Part shown: in pieces, positions 53,351 to 62,598 of the stretch
Numbering within the stretch: position 1 is the first letter of the stretch
How the letters are laid out: each line of letters begins with the position of its first letter
NCBI GenBank assembly: GCA_017461985.1
Contig: JAFTSA010000010.1
Location: forward strand, 1-64,000
Source of the DNA: Clostridia bacterium
GTDB taxonomy: Bacteria; Bacillota; Clostridia; Christensenellales; CAG-917
Direction: 5' to 3'
Length of the DNA: 64,000 bases
The notes under the pieces: generated by a model
Told to the model about the DNA's origin: nothing
Seen by the model: the letters and a program-made list of their open reading frames with translations, nothing else
The model's database searches: none
Translations under genes and position numbers: made by a program

Positions 53351-54358
53351 TTATTGATTGTCCTCTGTCGGCTCTGTGGTTGGAGTATCGCTGGTTGCCG
53401 TCGCCGTGGCAGATATTGTTTCGGTGGGTTTGCGCTTTTTGTCAAACCTTGAATAGCGCAGGTTTTTGCTCATACTGTCCGTGACGTCGTTGATTGCCAC
53501 AAAAGCGTGAGGGTCGATTGATTGTATAATCTCTTTCAGTTTTGACACTTCAAAGCGGTTGATGACGCAGTAGATGATGGTCTTGTTTGCCTTTGAGTAA
53601 TAGCCCTCTGCATCAAGGACGGTGACTCCTCTGCCAAACTCAGCACTAAGTGCCTCTGCCACTTCTTCGTGCTTGTCACTGATGATGAAGGCGGATTTTG
53701 CCTTGTCAAAGCCGTCAACCACAAAGTCCACTGCTTTAAGTCCGCAAGCGTATGCAATGACTGAATAGAGGGCAAGAAGCCAGTTGCTCATGACAGCCCC
53801 TGCGATGATATAGAGGATTGCGTTGTAAATCATGACAAAAGTGCCGATGGACAGGTTTATCTTCTTTGCAAAGAGGACCCCCAACACTTCAACGCCGTCA
53901 ATTGCTCCGCCAAAACGGATTGTAAGGCCACTGCCCACACCGGATATTATTCCGCCGAAAACCGCCGCCAAAAGAACTTCATCTTGGACAACGGGTGAGC
54001 CGAGGGAGAAATCCAAGCCGAAAACAGACTGATAGAGCCAAGCAAACAATGAATACATGCCGATGGCGTACAATGAATATACGATGAAAGGCAAGCCAAG
54101 TTTCTTAAAGCCCAGCAAGAAAAAGGGGAAGTTGAGGATGACAAGGAATATGCTGAGGTTGAGGGGTGTCACTTGGCTGAGGAAAAATGACGTACCAGAA
54201 AAGCCTCCGTCGTAAAGTCCTACGGGGGTGAGGAAAAGGGTGACGCCAGTTGCATTGATGATGCCTGCCAACGTCAAAAACAAAAAGTTGACGTAATGAA
54301 GTTTTTTCACTTCGTCTTTGAACCATTGTTTGAAGTTGAATTTCCTAGTCTTTGTCAT
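53351..54358 (-). CDS. YitT-family membrane protein
   Basis: A 335-residue protein with about five or six membrane helices in residues 20-210 and a C-terminal cytosolic DUF2179 domain (VTVLDAEGYYSKANKTIIYCVI), ending in a Thr/Ala/Pro-rich tail of ~25 residues. YitT proteins are widespread in Firmicutes; substrate or role is not established. ATG overlaps the pyrE stop by 4 nt, so it is made together with orotate phosphoribosyltransferase. Confidence 0.9.
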   Translation of the reverse strand: MTKTRKFNFKQWFKDEVKKLHYVNFLFLTLAGIINATGVTLFLTPVGLYDGGFSGTSFFLSQVTPLNLSIFLVILNFPFFLLGFKKLGLPFIVYSLYAIGMYSLFAWLYQSVFGLDFSLGSPVVQDEVLLAAVFGGIISGVGSGLTIRFGGAIDGVEVLGVLFAKKINLSIGTFVMIYNAILYIIAGAVMSNWLLALYSVIAYACGLKAVDFVVDGFDKAKSAFIISDKHEEVAEALSAEFGRGVTVLDAEGYYSKANKTIIYCVINRFEVSKLKEIIQSIDPHAFVAINDVTDSMSKNLRYSRFDKKRKPTETISATATATSDTPTTEPTEDNQ

Positions 54359-54984
54359 CGTGTCGTCCAGTTGTTGTCTGTGGGATTATCTCTGAAAGCA
54401 AGTATCTTTGCTTTGTCGCTCTCATCAATGAGGTTTTGTTCAAGTGCTACGTCCACTACGTCGTCAAGGGTGGCAAGGCTGACGTTTTTGACACCTGCCG
54501 ATGCCATATTGTCTATGCCCTTCTTCATGCCGTAGGTGAAGATGCTGACCATGCCAAGGACTTCTGCCCCTGCACTGCGCAACACTTCAACCACTTCCAG
54601 TGAACTTTTTGCAGTGGAGATGAGGTCCTCAACAACCACCACTTTTTGACCTGCCTTCAATTCACCCTCAATGCGCTTGCCCTTGAAGTCCTTTGCGCCC
54701 ATACGGACGTAGCCCATAGGCATGTCAAGGATATGCCCAACGATTGCGGCGTGGGGTATGCCTGCCGTTGCGGTGCCAATGAGGATTTCCGCCTCAGGAT
54801 AATGAGTGCTGACGATTGATGCAAGGCCGTCCTCAATTTGCCTACGCAAAAGCGGTGCGGTGAGGGTGAGTCGGTTGTCGCTGTACACCGGACTCTTTAT
54901 GCCACTTGCCCACACAAAAGGCTCTTTCACGTTGAGTTTGACTGCTCCTATCTCTAGAAGCCCACTTGCAATCTGCTTTTTCAT
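54355..54984 (-). CDS. pyrE: Orotate phosphoribosyltransferase
   Basis: A 209-residue cytosolic enzyme that joins orotate to PRPP in pyrimidine synthesis. The PRPP-binding loop VVVVEDLISTAKSSLE is intact, as are PVYSDNR and the flexible loop VRMGAKDFKGKRIEG. ATG 54984 (MKKQIASGLLEIG) is preferred for family fit; an in-frame ATG three codons upstream is possible, and neither has a strong ribosome site. A 5-bp hairpin (GCGCG/CGCGC) occupies the short leader. Confidence 0.93.
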   Translation of the reverse strand: MKKQIASGLLEIGAVKLNVKEPFVWASGIKSPVYSDNRLTLTAPLLRRQIEDGLASIVSTHYPEAEILIGTATAGIPHAAIVGHILDMPMGYVRMGAKDFKGKRIEGELKAGQKVVVVEDLISTAKSSLEVVEVLRSAGAEVLGMVSIFTYGMKKGIDNMASAGVKNVSLATLDDVVDVALEQNLIDESDKAKILAFRDNPTDNNWTTR

Positions 54985-55019
54985 AGTCACCATGTGCGCG
55001 TATCTTCGCGCTACGTTAT

Positions 55020-55048
55020 ATTATATCACAAATGAATACCATATTCAA
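55020..55048 (-). promoter_or_regulatory. Promoter of pyrE-yitT
   Basis: Minus strand: TTGAAT (55048-55043), 17-nt spacer, TATAAT (55025-55020) with TG one base upstream (extended -10). Confidence 0.8.
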
Positions 55049-55156
55049 ATACTATTTTTCTTCATTAAAACCTACTGGAAAAATGAAAAACGGAAAATAA
55101 AAACAAAGAACTTACATCATCAAGCGTGAAAGCGAAAATACAAGTGAAAGTGCAAA

Positions 55157-55187
55157 ACAAAAGGCACTCAAACGAGTGCCTTTTTTT
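55157..55187. terminator. Terminator of the 55.2-kb gene
   Basis: GGCACTC and GAGTGCC pair around AAAC, with A/T runs on both sides; it can act on either strand. Confidence 0.8.
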
Positions 55188-55188
55188 G

Positions 55189-56034
55189 CTAAAACCAGTT
55201 TTCTAAATATTTCTGTCCTTCCTCACTTTCGATAAACTCGGTTATGATTTCTTTATGAATGGCTTGATAATACTGTGCTATTTGGTCACGTTCCTCAATG
55301 GTTGCTTCTGCAAATACTTCTGGAAGCACGTAATCGTAAGTATACACAATGTGTGTGGCAAACTCTAAAACTCGTTGTTTCCCTTCTTTATAAATGAGCG
55401 TGGCAAAGACAAATCCTGCCCCATACGTGTCATCATCGACTACAACGCCATCCATAATATAAGAAATGTATGCCACATAGAAATCATTGACTCTATATGT
55501 TTCGTGAGAAATGTAATTTTTCAGAGTGTCACTGTCTGAAATCACACCTGTTTTTAAATTTTGAAACAATTTATATTTTATGTTTTGTGGCTTGTCAATA
55601 ATAATAGTTTCAGTCAGAAAAGACTGACCATATATCAGCTGACTGGTCAAATCATCTATATCAGTCAAATCCCCTGCTGTTGGTATCTTTGATTTGCTGC
55701 TTGTATAAACCTCTTGAATTTTGCTGACAGTTGGCTGAAATGCGGTGTCATCTTCAAACGTCAAGTGTGGCACACTACCACCGGTATATACAAGGTTTTT
55801 TTGGCACACTTTTCCAAAGCTAAATTCATTTTTCAACAAAAACTGCCTTATTCCGTCTGTATCGGGACTCGGTGCTTGCAATGCCAAATTAATAAACACG
55901 CCACTCACAGCCAAAATCGCAGCCAAAACCACAGACGCCACCACAATGATGACTATCTTTGCATTTTTGGTCAAGGGCTTCCTTTCCTTTTTCGGGCAAG
56001 AAGATTTATTGATTTCATTATTTTCCTTTCTCAT
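55189..56034 (-). CDS. Single-pass membrane protein of unknown function
   Basis: I do not recognise this 281-residue protein. It has a basic cytosolic N-terminus (SSCPKKERKPLTKN), one membrane helix at 26-51 and a ~230-residue domain outside the cell with no repeats or known motif. The start is ATG 56034 after GGGAGGG; the longer open frame adds 27 residues without a ribosome site. It has its own terminator and composition slightly richer in AT than its neighbours. Confidence 0.75.
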   Translation of the reverse strand: MRKENNEINKSSCPKKERKPLTKNAKIVIIVVASVVLAAILAVSGVFINLALQAPSPDTDGIRQFLLKNEFSFGKVCQKNLVYTGGSVPHLTFEDDTAFQPTVSKIQEVYTSSKSKIPTAGDLTDIDDLTSQLIYGQSFLTETIIIDKPQNIKYKLFQNLKTGVISDSDTLKNYISHETYRVNDFYVAYISYIMDGVVVDDDTYGAGFVFATLIYKEGKQRVLEFATHIVYTYDYVLPEVFAEATIEERDQIAQYYQAIHKEIITEFIESEEGQKYLENWF

Positions 56035-56159
56035 AATTCCCTCCCGTGGCATATTTGACGTTGTGGTGAACCTATCTATACAAGAAACACTCGTCAATTT
56101 ATATATATCATACAAATTATAGACATGTCAACACCCCCCCCATTTTCATAAAAAACAAA

Positions 56160-56190
56160 ACAAAAACGGCGCATTTCTGCGCCGTCTTTT
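56160..56190 (-). terminator. Terminator of the tandem membrane-protein operon
   Basis: ACGGCGCA and TGCGCCGT pair around TTTC (56166-56185); on the minus strand it is followed by TTTTGTTTTG. Confidence 0.88.
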
Positions 56191-56204
56191 GGATTGTTTT
56201 GGGG

Positions 56205-57902
56205 TTATGCTTCCACCAAGGTGTCTGCTGCTTCTTCCTTTTCTGCGTCTTCTTTTGCAAGTTGTTCACGCTTCTTTTCGATGTGTGAGTTGATGACACC
56301 GATTGCGAAGATCATGACCATTGACACTGCGCCAAAGATGTAGAGGAGGTTGCGGAGGGACATAAGTCCGCAGATGGTGACCAGCAAGTTGCCTGATTCA
56401 AGCCAGCTCATATATTGATAGCCGAGGTAGCCAAGTTGGATGCCTTGAGGGATCAATGTGATTGCGATTGAACCGCTGTCTGTCACGTAGAGGTGGAGAT
56501 AGAGTTTTTGTCCGCCTGTTGCTTCAACGATAACCTTGTTGGTGAGGCCTTCGTTGAGGAGATCTTCAATGTTGTCTCCTTGGCTTGAAAGGATGCCGTT
56601 GATTGCGTTTGAGATGAGGGGGTTGTCGCCGAGGAGTGAGCCAAGGTCAAGTTCTGCGATTGCCATGGGATCACCAAGCATATCAAGGACGCACCAGTTG
56701 ATGATTGTGTCAACGTGGCCTGTATCATAGACGTAGTAATAGTTGCCGTCTGTTGCCTTATAAAGTTCAAGGCTTCTGCCGTCTGAGTCAAAGGTGCTTT
56801 CATAGTCTGCGCCCTTTGCGTCCTTATATTCCTCAAGAATTTCAGGCATATACATATAGCTCATAAATCCGTCGTAGTCGATGATGGTCTTGCCGTCGTC
56901 TGCATAGACGGGTTGAGTGTAGGTGTAGCTGTCGTTGAGGATGAGGCGGATGACAACGGGGATTGTCATACGGTTGGACGTTGCGTAGCCGAGGCCTGCG
57001 TCATCGTTGAAGGGGAGATAGCCGTCCATATCCATTGCGCCGTAGTTCTTGCCGAAGAGCCAGCTCATCTTTTCATTGCCTGAGGTGAACAATGCGCCGA
57101 GGCCGTTTGTTTTGACGCCTTCTGCACAGAGTTTTGCGTAGGTTTCTGAATATTCATCAACAAGTGCAAGGCACAGTGCCTTTCTGTCAACTGAGTTCTT
57201 GAGAGCATAGTCATAGTCCATCAAGATATAGTTGTTGTAGATGAAGTCGTAGAGTTCTCTGTCAAGGTCGGTGTAGTAGTTTTCGTCTGCAACCCAGTAT
57301 TCATAGAATGCTTGGTTGGTGGTGAGGCCTGCTTCTTCTGCGTATTCCTTGAAGTCTTCATCCTTCTTGTAGAGGTCTGCATTTTCCTTCACAAACTCAT
57401 CTGCAATCAGTTCTTGATAAGCAAGTGTTCCGTCATAGTTGCCGTTGACAAGGTTCAAGCGGACAAAGTGACGAGTGTAGCCCTTGATGACTTCTGCTTG
57501 GGCGATACCGTTGTTGTATACGTCTTCGACGTAAAGGGTGTTTGAGGTTGCTTTTGCGATGACGTCAGGAAGGACAACGTCAAATGCAAGGCCGAACACT
57601 GAGGTGAGGACCACACAGCAGATGAGCAAGGATGCCGTTCTGCGCATTGCGTTGTGTTTGCTTCCCTTTCTGTTGACGATGAGGGCCACGATTGCAAAGA
57701 TGAGGAGGAAGAGTCCTGCCACGATTGCACCAACGTAGGGCCAGAATGAATAGAAGTCTGCGCCTTCTGCAGTCTTCATACAGATGAGGAATGCAAGAGC
57801 GACGATGACGGGGAATGTGAGGATATAGCACAGTGCTTTCACAAAACCAAGGCCAACAAAGTGTTTTTGCTTCTTTTGAGCGGGTTTCTTAGTCTTTGCC
57901 AT
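56205..57902 (-). CDS. Large membrane protein of unknown function, second of a tandem pair
   Basis: A 565-residue protein without recognised family. A lysine-rich start is followed by three membrane helices (about residues 20-115), an acidic ectodomain of ~370 residues rich in Tyr and Asp, one or two helices near 505-530 (LLYIFGAVSMVMIFAIGVI), and a short charged cytosolic end. It begins 2 nt after the stop of the 701-residue protein, which has the same plan. No catalytic motif or cysteine pattern stands out outside. Envelope role is inference. Confidence 0.8.
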   Translation of the reverse strand: MAKTKKPAQKKQKHFVGLGFVKALCYILTFPVIVALAFLICMKTAEGADFYSFWPYVGAIVAGLFLLIFAIVALIVNRKGSKHNAMRRTASLLICCVVLTSVFGLAFDVVLPDVIAKATSNTLYVEDVYNNGIAQAEVIKGYTRHFVRLNLVNGNYDGTLAYQELIADEFVKENADLYKKDEDFKEYAEEAGLTTNQAFYEYWVADENYYTDLDRELYDFIYNNYILMDYDYALKNSVDRKALCLALVDEYSETYAKLCAEGVKTNGLGALFTSGNEKMSWLFGKNYGAMDMDGYLPFNDDAGLGYATSNRMTIPVVIRLILNDSYTYTQPVYADDGKTIIDYDGFMSYMYMPEILEEYKDAKGADYESTFDSDGRSLELYKATDGNYYYVYDTGHVDTIINWCVLDMLGDPMAIAELDLGSLLGDNPLISNAINGILSSQGDNIEDLLNEGLTNKVIVEATGGQKLYLHLYVTDSGSIAITLIPQGIQLGYLGYQYMSWLESGNLLVTICGLMSLRNLLYIFGAVSMVMIFAIGVINSHIEKKREQLAKEDAEKEEAADTLVEA

Positions 57903-57904
57903 AA

Positions 57905-60010
57905 TTATGCCACCTCCTCGTTATTTTCTGCAACTTTTCCGGCTTTCTTGCCCTTCTTGCCTTTTTTCTTGTTGGGATCAATTTGACCAGTTGCCCAGAG
58001 GATTTCTCTGTCTGCTGCGATATAGCTCATCATTGTGAAGAAGAGTGCGAGGCCTGCAAAGGTCATGAGCATATCTCTTACGATGAGGAGTGAATAGAGT
58101 GTAGGTTGATATGAGAGGTCTGTTTGAAGTTGTCTTACTGCGGTGAGGTTTTGGAGGCCAAATTCTGCACCGTAGTTGCCACTGCCAAGGGAGCCACCGA
58201 TAAGTCTGCTTCCGCAGAGATAGCCGTGGAGACCGCCTTCATATTCTGCTCTCTTATACTTTGCGTATGCTGCTTGATATTCCATGATTGCCCAATCAGT
58301 GTCGTCTGCGGGGTCAAGGGATTCATCAACGTAGAAGTCATATTCAGGAGCAAGGACGGGTGAGGTGTACCAGTAGAGGTTTTCAAGAAGACCTGCAAGC
58401 ATGGTTTCAAGACCTGCAACGCTGTTGTCGTCTGCCTTTGCTTCAAGACCGATCATGGTGATGATTTCTGCAAGCATCCCGTTTGAAATGCCGAGGGTTG
58501 AGATGAGTTGCTTCACTGTTGCCACTGAGAAGTTTTCATCAAGGTCGATTGCAACGTCTGCTGCACCATCGGGAAGGTTTTGGAGGACGATTTGGAGGTT
58601 GCCACTCCACTTGATTGCCAACTTGATGTTGACAAGGTCAGCAAGTTCTGCTGAGAGATATGCGATGGTTTCAGGCATACTGCCAAGGACCATACCAAGG
58701 ATTTGTCCAACTGAGAATGAAAGTCCGCCAAGCAAGCTTTCAACTGTGGGAAGAAGTGATTGAAGGAGTTTTGCACTGCCAAGAGCACCACCAAGTTCAT
58801 TGAGGACACGGTTGAGTTCGGTGACGGTCAGTGAGTAGTCTGCTGCCATTGCATTTTCTCTTTCCCAAAGGAAGATATCTTCTTCAGTTGCATCTGCGCC
58901 GGTGTAGTATTCCTCACGACGTGCTGCTGCGCCTGCTTCGATTTCTGCACGGAAGTCTGCTTCGTTGGTCTTGCCTGTGAGGGCGAAGAGTTCCTTCATT
59001 TCTTCTTGTGCTTCATAGTAATCTTCGAGGATGTTGAGTGCAACTTCAAGGCTGTAGATATATCCGTCTGCCAGCATACCGTTCTTGTTGTAATATGCTT
59101 CGCCGTAGACGCCTTCACTCTTTTCGTAAACTACCTTGTCGCCGTCATACCAGAGATAGCATTCCACGTTTTCACTTGCATCGGGAGAAACGGCTTGTGT
59201 GTAGTGCACTGAATAGAAATTGCCGAAGACTTCCACAGGATTTTCGCCGTACATATCTGTCAACACCAAGGAATCTGCCCAAATCTTGTTGAAATCACCA
59301 GGTTCTGCGTTTTCGTCAGGGGCGATTCTGATGAGGATGTGGTCGTATTCATCAATAATGGCGTCGCCGTCTGCATTGTAGTCTGCATTGTAGTTATAAC
59401 CGAAATCATCATAGTAGAGGGCTTCGTTGGTGAAGTTGGCTGCGTTGCCACCCTTGAAACCACCATACATAGGTATGTTGTAGACTCTCAAATATTGTTC
59501 TACGTTGTTGATCAGGGTGCTTGAGTATGAGGTTTTCATTGAAAGGCCGCCGTTGCCTGCGCCACTGGTGTGGGTGCGATAGTAGGACAGTTGATTTGTG
59601 TAGTCCTTGACCACCACGCCTTCAGGTGCTTCTGCTGCCAAGGTTTCAAGCTTTGCAGTGTAGATTGCATCAATTGCAAACATAGGCACAAGCATAACCA
59701 CAAGCATAACTGCCACAACGATCATTGCTCTTGTACGTCTGTTTTTGACTGCGAATCTGCAAATGATTTGAACAAGCCCGATAATCACCCAAACTGCCAA
59801 AGCAATCCAGATTGCGTACATTGCAGGTGCGCTGAGCATTGACTTAATTGAAGTAAACAAACCTTCGCCGTAGTTGCCCATGAAGGGGTTGTGTCCGTAG
59901 ACTTGCATGACGAGGGTGAATACTGCAAGAAAGAAAATGGGCAAGCCCAAGCAATAGTAAATGACTTTCAACATGCGGAAAAGTCTTGCTTTCTTTACTC
60001 TTTGCTCCAT
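57905..60010 (-). CDS. Large membrane protein of unknown function, first of a tandem pair
   Basis: A 701-residue protein, no recognised family. Three helices lie in residues 12-115, then an ectodomain of ~520 residues: Tyr/Asn/Asp-rich with a DxDxDG-like stretch (NADYNADGDAIIDEYD), then a hydrophobic helical part (LGGALGSAKLLQSLLPTVESLLGGLSFSV). A last membrane helix (LLIVRDMLMTFAGLALFFTMMSYIA) and a Lys-rich tail (KKKGKKGKKAGK) follow. It shares layout, not obvious sequence, with the next gene. ATG 60010 has AAAGGAG. Confidence 0.8.
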   Translation of the reverse strand: MEQRVKKARLFRMLKVIYYCLGLPIFFLAVFTLVMQVYGHNPFMGNYGEGLFTSIKSMLSAPAMYAIWIALAVWVIIGLVQIICRFAVKNRRTRAMIVVAVMLVVMLVPMFAIDAIYTAKLETLAAEAPEGVVVKDYTNQLSYYRTHTSGAGNGGLSMKTSYSSTLINNVEQYLRVYNIPMYGGFKGGNAANFTNEALYYDDFGYNYNADYNADGDAIIDEYDHILIRIAPDENAEPGDFNKIWADSLVLTDMYGENPVEVFGNFYSVHYTQAVSPDASENVECYLWYDGDKVVYEKSEGVYGEAYYNKNGMLADGYIYSLEVALNILEDYYEAQEEMKELFALTGKTNEADFRAEIEAGAAARREEYYTGADATEEDIFLWERENAMAADYSLTVTELNRVLNELGGALGSAKLLQSLLPTVESLLGGLSFSVGQILGMVLGSMPETIAYLSAELADLVNIKLAIKWSGNLQIVLQNLPDGAADVAIDLDENFSVATVKQLISTLGISNGMLAEIITMIGLEAKADDNSVAGLETMLAGLLENLYWYTSPVLAPEYDFYVDESLDPADDTDWAIMEYQAAYAKYKRAEYEGGLHGYLCGSRLIGGSLGSGNYGAEFGLQNLTAVRQLQTDLSYQPTLYSLLIVRDMLMTFAGLALFFTMMSYIAADREILWATGQIDPNKKKGKKGKKAGKVAENNEEVA

Positions 60011-60094
60011 AATATTCTCCTTTTCTTATCAAGTGTGGGGCATAGCACGCTACACCCGCACGGCTTTAATGATACAAAAATAATTATCTCATTA

Positions 60095-60123
60095 ATTATA
60101 TCACACGCGTTTTAACATTTCAA
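60095..60123 (-). promoter_or_regulatory. Promoter of the tandem membrane-protein operon
   Basis: Minus strand: TTGAAA (60123-60118), 17-nt spacer, TATAAT (60100-60095) with an upstream TG. Confidence 0.8.
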
Positions 60124-60205
60124 TAGACAATTTAATGTTTTTTAACAATACCCTATTTTGTGCAAGATAATCGACAAAAACCACAAAAAGGCTAAATAAG
60201 TTGTA

Positions 60206-60233
60206 TTGCAATTCGATTTGAAAGTGCTATAAT
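60206..60233 (+). promoter_or_regulatory. Promoter of gdhA
   Basis: TTGCAA (60206-60211), 16-nt spacer, TATAAT (60228-60233) with TGC directly before it (extended -10). Confidence 0.7.
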
Positions 60234-60276
60234 ATTCCTATACACATCGCATCAAGCGACTGATTTGGGAGGAATT

Positions 60277-61623
60277 ATGTCTTATATTTCAGAAGTCATC
60301 GAGCAAACCAAGCTGAGAAACCCCGGTCAACCTCAATTTATGCAAACCGTTGAAGAAGTCCTGGGCTCAATCGCACCCGCAGTTGAACAAAACGAAAAGA
60401 AATTGCGCAAAAACGTGATTTTGGAACGTCTTGTTGAACCCGACCGTCAAATCATCTTCCGCGTTCCTTGGATGGATGACAACGGTGTCTATCACGTCAA
60501 CACCGGCTACCGCGTTCAATTCAACAACGCAATCGGCCCTTACAAGGGTGGCCTCCGCTTCCAAAAGGACGTCAACCTTGACACAATGAAGTTCCTTGCA
60601 TTTGAACAAACCTTCAAAAACAGCCTCACTTCCCTTCCTATGGGCGGCGGCAAGGGCGGCAGTGACTTCGACCCCACCGGCAAGAGCGACGATGAAATCA
60701 TGCGTTTCTGCCAAAGCTTTATGAATGAACTCTATCGTCATATCGGCCCCAATATGGACGTCCCCGCAGGCGATATGGGCGTTGGTGGACGTGAAATCGG
60801 CTATCTCTTCGGTCAATACAAGAAGATCGTCGGCGACTATGAAAACGGCGTCTTGACAGGCAAAGGCCTCTCCTACGGCGGAAGCCTTATCCGCCCCGAA
60901 GCAACCGGCTTTGGCGCAACCTACTTCCTTGACGAAGTGCTCAAACACGAAGGTCAAACCATTGAAGGAAAGACATTCTGTCTTTCAGGTTTCGGCAACG
61001 TGGCATGGGGCGCATCAAAGAAGATTGATGAACTTGGTGGCAAGGTTGTCACACTGTCAGGCCCTGACGGATTCATCTATGACCCCGATGGCGTCACCGG
61101 TGAAAAGATTGACTACCTCCTTGAAATGCGCGCATCCAACCGCAACAGAGTCCAAGACTACTCAGACAAATTCGGTTGCGACTTCGTGGCAGGCAAAAAG
61201 CCTTGGGGCAACGTCAAAGCAGACATCTATATGCCCTGCGCACGTCAAAACGAAATCCTTCTTGAAGATGCAAAAGCAATGGTGGCAATGGGCGTGCCCA
61301 TCCTCAACGAAGTTTCAAATATGCCCACCACCAACGAAGCACTTGCATACCTCCAAGCACACGGTGTCCTCGTCACTCCTTCAAAGGCAGTCAACGCAGG
61401 CGGTGTTGCAACAAGCGGTCTTGAAATGAGCCAAAACAGTGAAAGACTTTCATGGCAAGCAGAAGAAGTTGACAGACAACTGAAAAACATCATGAAAGGC
61501 ATCCACAATCAAATCTGTGATGCACTTGACACCTATGGTCTCCCCTACAATCCTGTTGCAGGCGCAAACCTTGCAGGCTTCAAGAAAGTTGCAGACGCAA
61601 TGCTTGCACAAGGCATCTATTAA
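60277..61623 (+). CDS. gdhA: Glutamate dehydrogenase, probably NADP-dependent
   Basis: A 448-residue family I hexameric glutamate dehydrogenase that interconverts 2-oxoglutarate plus ammonia and glutamate. Substrate lysines and the glycine loop are intact: YKGGLRFQ, LPMGGGKGGSDFDP, VPAGDMGVGGREIGYLFGQY; the nucleotide fold follows (LSGFGNVAWGA). The length and YxxNG-type sequence fit the biosynthetic NADP form. ATG 60277 with GGGAGG; an in-frame upstream GTG-type start is unlikely. Single gene with own promoter and terminator. Confidence 0.96.
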   Translation: MSYISEVIEQTKLRNPGQPQFMQTVEEVLGSIAPAVEQNEKKLRKNVILERLVEPDRQIIFRVPWMDDNGVYHVNTGYRVQFNNAIGPYKGGLRFQKDVNLDTMKFLAFEQTFKNSLTSLPMGGGKGGSDFDPTGKSDDEIMRFCQSFMNELYRHIGPNMDVPAGDMGVGGREIGYLFGQYKKIVGDYENGVLTGKGLSYGGSLIRPEATGFGATYFLDEVLKHEGQTIEGKTFCLSGFGNVAWGASKKIDELGGKVVTLSGPDGFIYDPDGVTGEKIDYLLEMRASNRNRVQDYSDKFGCDFVAGKKPWGNVKADIYMPCARQNEILLEDAKAMVAMGVPILNEVSNMPTTNEALAYLQAHGVLVTPSKAVNAGGVATSGLEMSQNSERLSWQAEEVDRQLKNIMKGIHNQICDALDTYGLPYNPVAGANLAGFKKVADAMLAQGIY

Positions 61624-61650
61624 TCGACAATCTAACCCACTCAATCAAAC

Positions 61651-61684
61651 AAAACGGCACTCAACGCAGTGCCGTTTTTTTTAA
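61651..61684 (+). terminator. Terminator of gdhA
   Basis: AAAACGGCACT pairs with AGTGCCGTTTT around CAACGC, followed by T8. Confidence 0.9.
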
Positions 61685-62290
61685 GTTATATTGCTCACTA
61701 CGCTTGCAGTTGTGGTGGGAAGAACTACGCACTTTGCTTGTTCAGTGGGTTCTTATACAAGCACTCACTTTTTCGAAGACGGAATGCGAGGAGCAGTGGC
61801 GACGAGGAAGGGAGCGCCGAGCACCAGACGAGAGTACGAAGTTGCGGGTGCGCTGTGATTTTTTTGCACCAGCGCAACGAGTGGCATAATGAGGCGACGT
61901 CGCTTAATGTGCGAGAGCCGAGTGTTGCCCTGCCCGTAGGGCTCTGCCGTAGGCAGAAGGGGGAAACACGTGAGGAAGGGGGACATATTCTCTCGTGGGA
62001 TTATGCACTCTACTTTTTGTAGCGTACTTTCCGTACGTGAGGGTTGGACTCGGCGTGTCTGTGCAATAGCGATTGCTACGAAGTCAATCGCGTCCAAAAC
62101 TAGGCGCCAAATGCGCGACGTGTTTTGCGTATGTTTGCAGTTGGCTTTGTTTTGCACTCTCCTAAAAACGCGATATTTGGATGCATGACAAGAAAAGAAA
62201 AAGCCAACGGACAGGAGCGTACTTGTCGTACGTGACTGCTCGGGGGCTTGAACTTGACACAGTCAGGCGCCAAATAGCGCGTTTTTAGTG
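61685..62290. repeat. Repeat-rich non-coding stretch before the SCIFF locus
   Basis: No supported gene lies in this 600-bp region, although frames are open on both strands. It contains two related blocks: GCGTACTT..CGTACGTGA (near 62022 and 62216) each followed later by AGGCGCCAAAT.GCGCG (62103-62118 and 62265-62281). The 19-bp segment at 62162-62180 is repeated in inverse form at 62270-62288 with one mismatch, and GTTGGCTTT/AAAGCCAAC are nested around it. Base composition and word use differ from neighbouring genes, as in dispersed repeats or decayed mobile DNA. Confidence 0.55.
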
Positions 62291-62319
62291 TTGACTTTGA
62301 ACATAACCCGTGTTATAAT
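62291..62319 (+). promoter_or_regulatory. Promoter of the SCIFF locus
   Basis: TTGACT (62291-62296), 17-nt spacer, TATAAT (62314-62319) preceded by TGT (extended -10). It starts directly after the inverted repeat region. Confidence 0.88.
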
Positions 62320-62352
62320 CAATAAAAATCAAGATTTTTATGGAGGCTATTT

Positions 62353-62502
62353 ATGAAGCACATCAAAACATTGAAAACCCGTGACCTTTGCAAGAGCGCA
62401 CAAAACGGCGGCTGTGGTGAATGCCAAACTTCTTGCCAATCTGCTTGCAAGACCAGCTGTGGCATCGCAAACCAAAAGTGCGAAAACACAAAAAAGAACT
62501 AA
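62353..62502 (+). CDS. scfA: SCIFF ribosomal peptide precursor
   Basis: A 49-residue peptide starting MKHIKTLKTRDLCKSAQNGG and continuing with the cysteine pattern CGECQTSCQSACKTSC, then a last Cys at 43. This matches the SCIFF family (six cysteines in forty-five residues) found in nearly all Clostridia; here there are seven cysteines. The adjacent radical-SAM enzyme is expected to form a thioether between a Cys and a Thr or other residue. The biological function of the mature peptide is unknown in any species. GGAGG site 8 nt before the ATG, strong promoter. Confidence 0.95.
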   Translation: MKHIKTLKTRDLCKSAQNGGCGECQTSCQSACKTSCGIANQKCENTKKN

Positions 62503-62559
62503 TTTAGTCATCTCAACCTAAATGGGTGTGGCTTTTGCCCACTATTAAGGATCAATCGG

Positions 62560-62597
62560 GCACACTTTTCACATCGTGGCAGTGTGCTTTCTTTTTC
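62560..62597 (+). terminator. Attenuator-like hairpin between the SCIFF gene and its maturase
   Basis: GCACACT (62560-62566) pairs with AGTGTGC (62581-62587) around a 14-nt loop and is followed by TTTCTTTTTCT, which abuts the maturase ATG. It should let most transcripts end after the peptide gene, giving peptide in excess over enzyme. Confidence 0.7.
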
Positions 62598-62598
62598 T

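Noticed and set aside
61765-62157. 130-codon frame on the minus strand in the repeat region
   Set aside because: No ribosome site, no domain, and it coincides with repeat blocks whose structure explains the sequence better than coding does.
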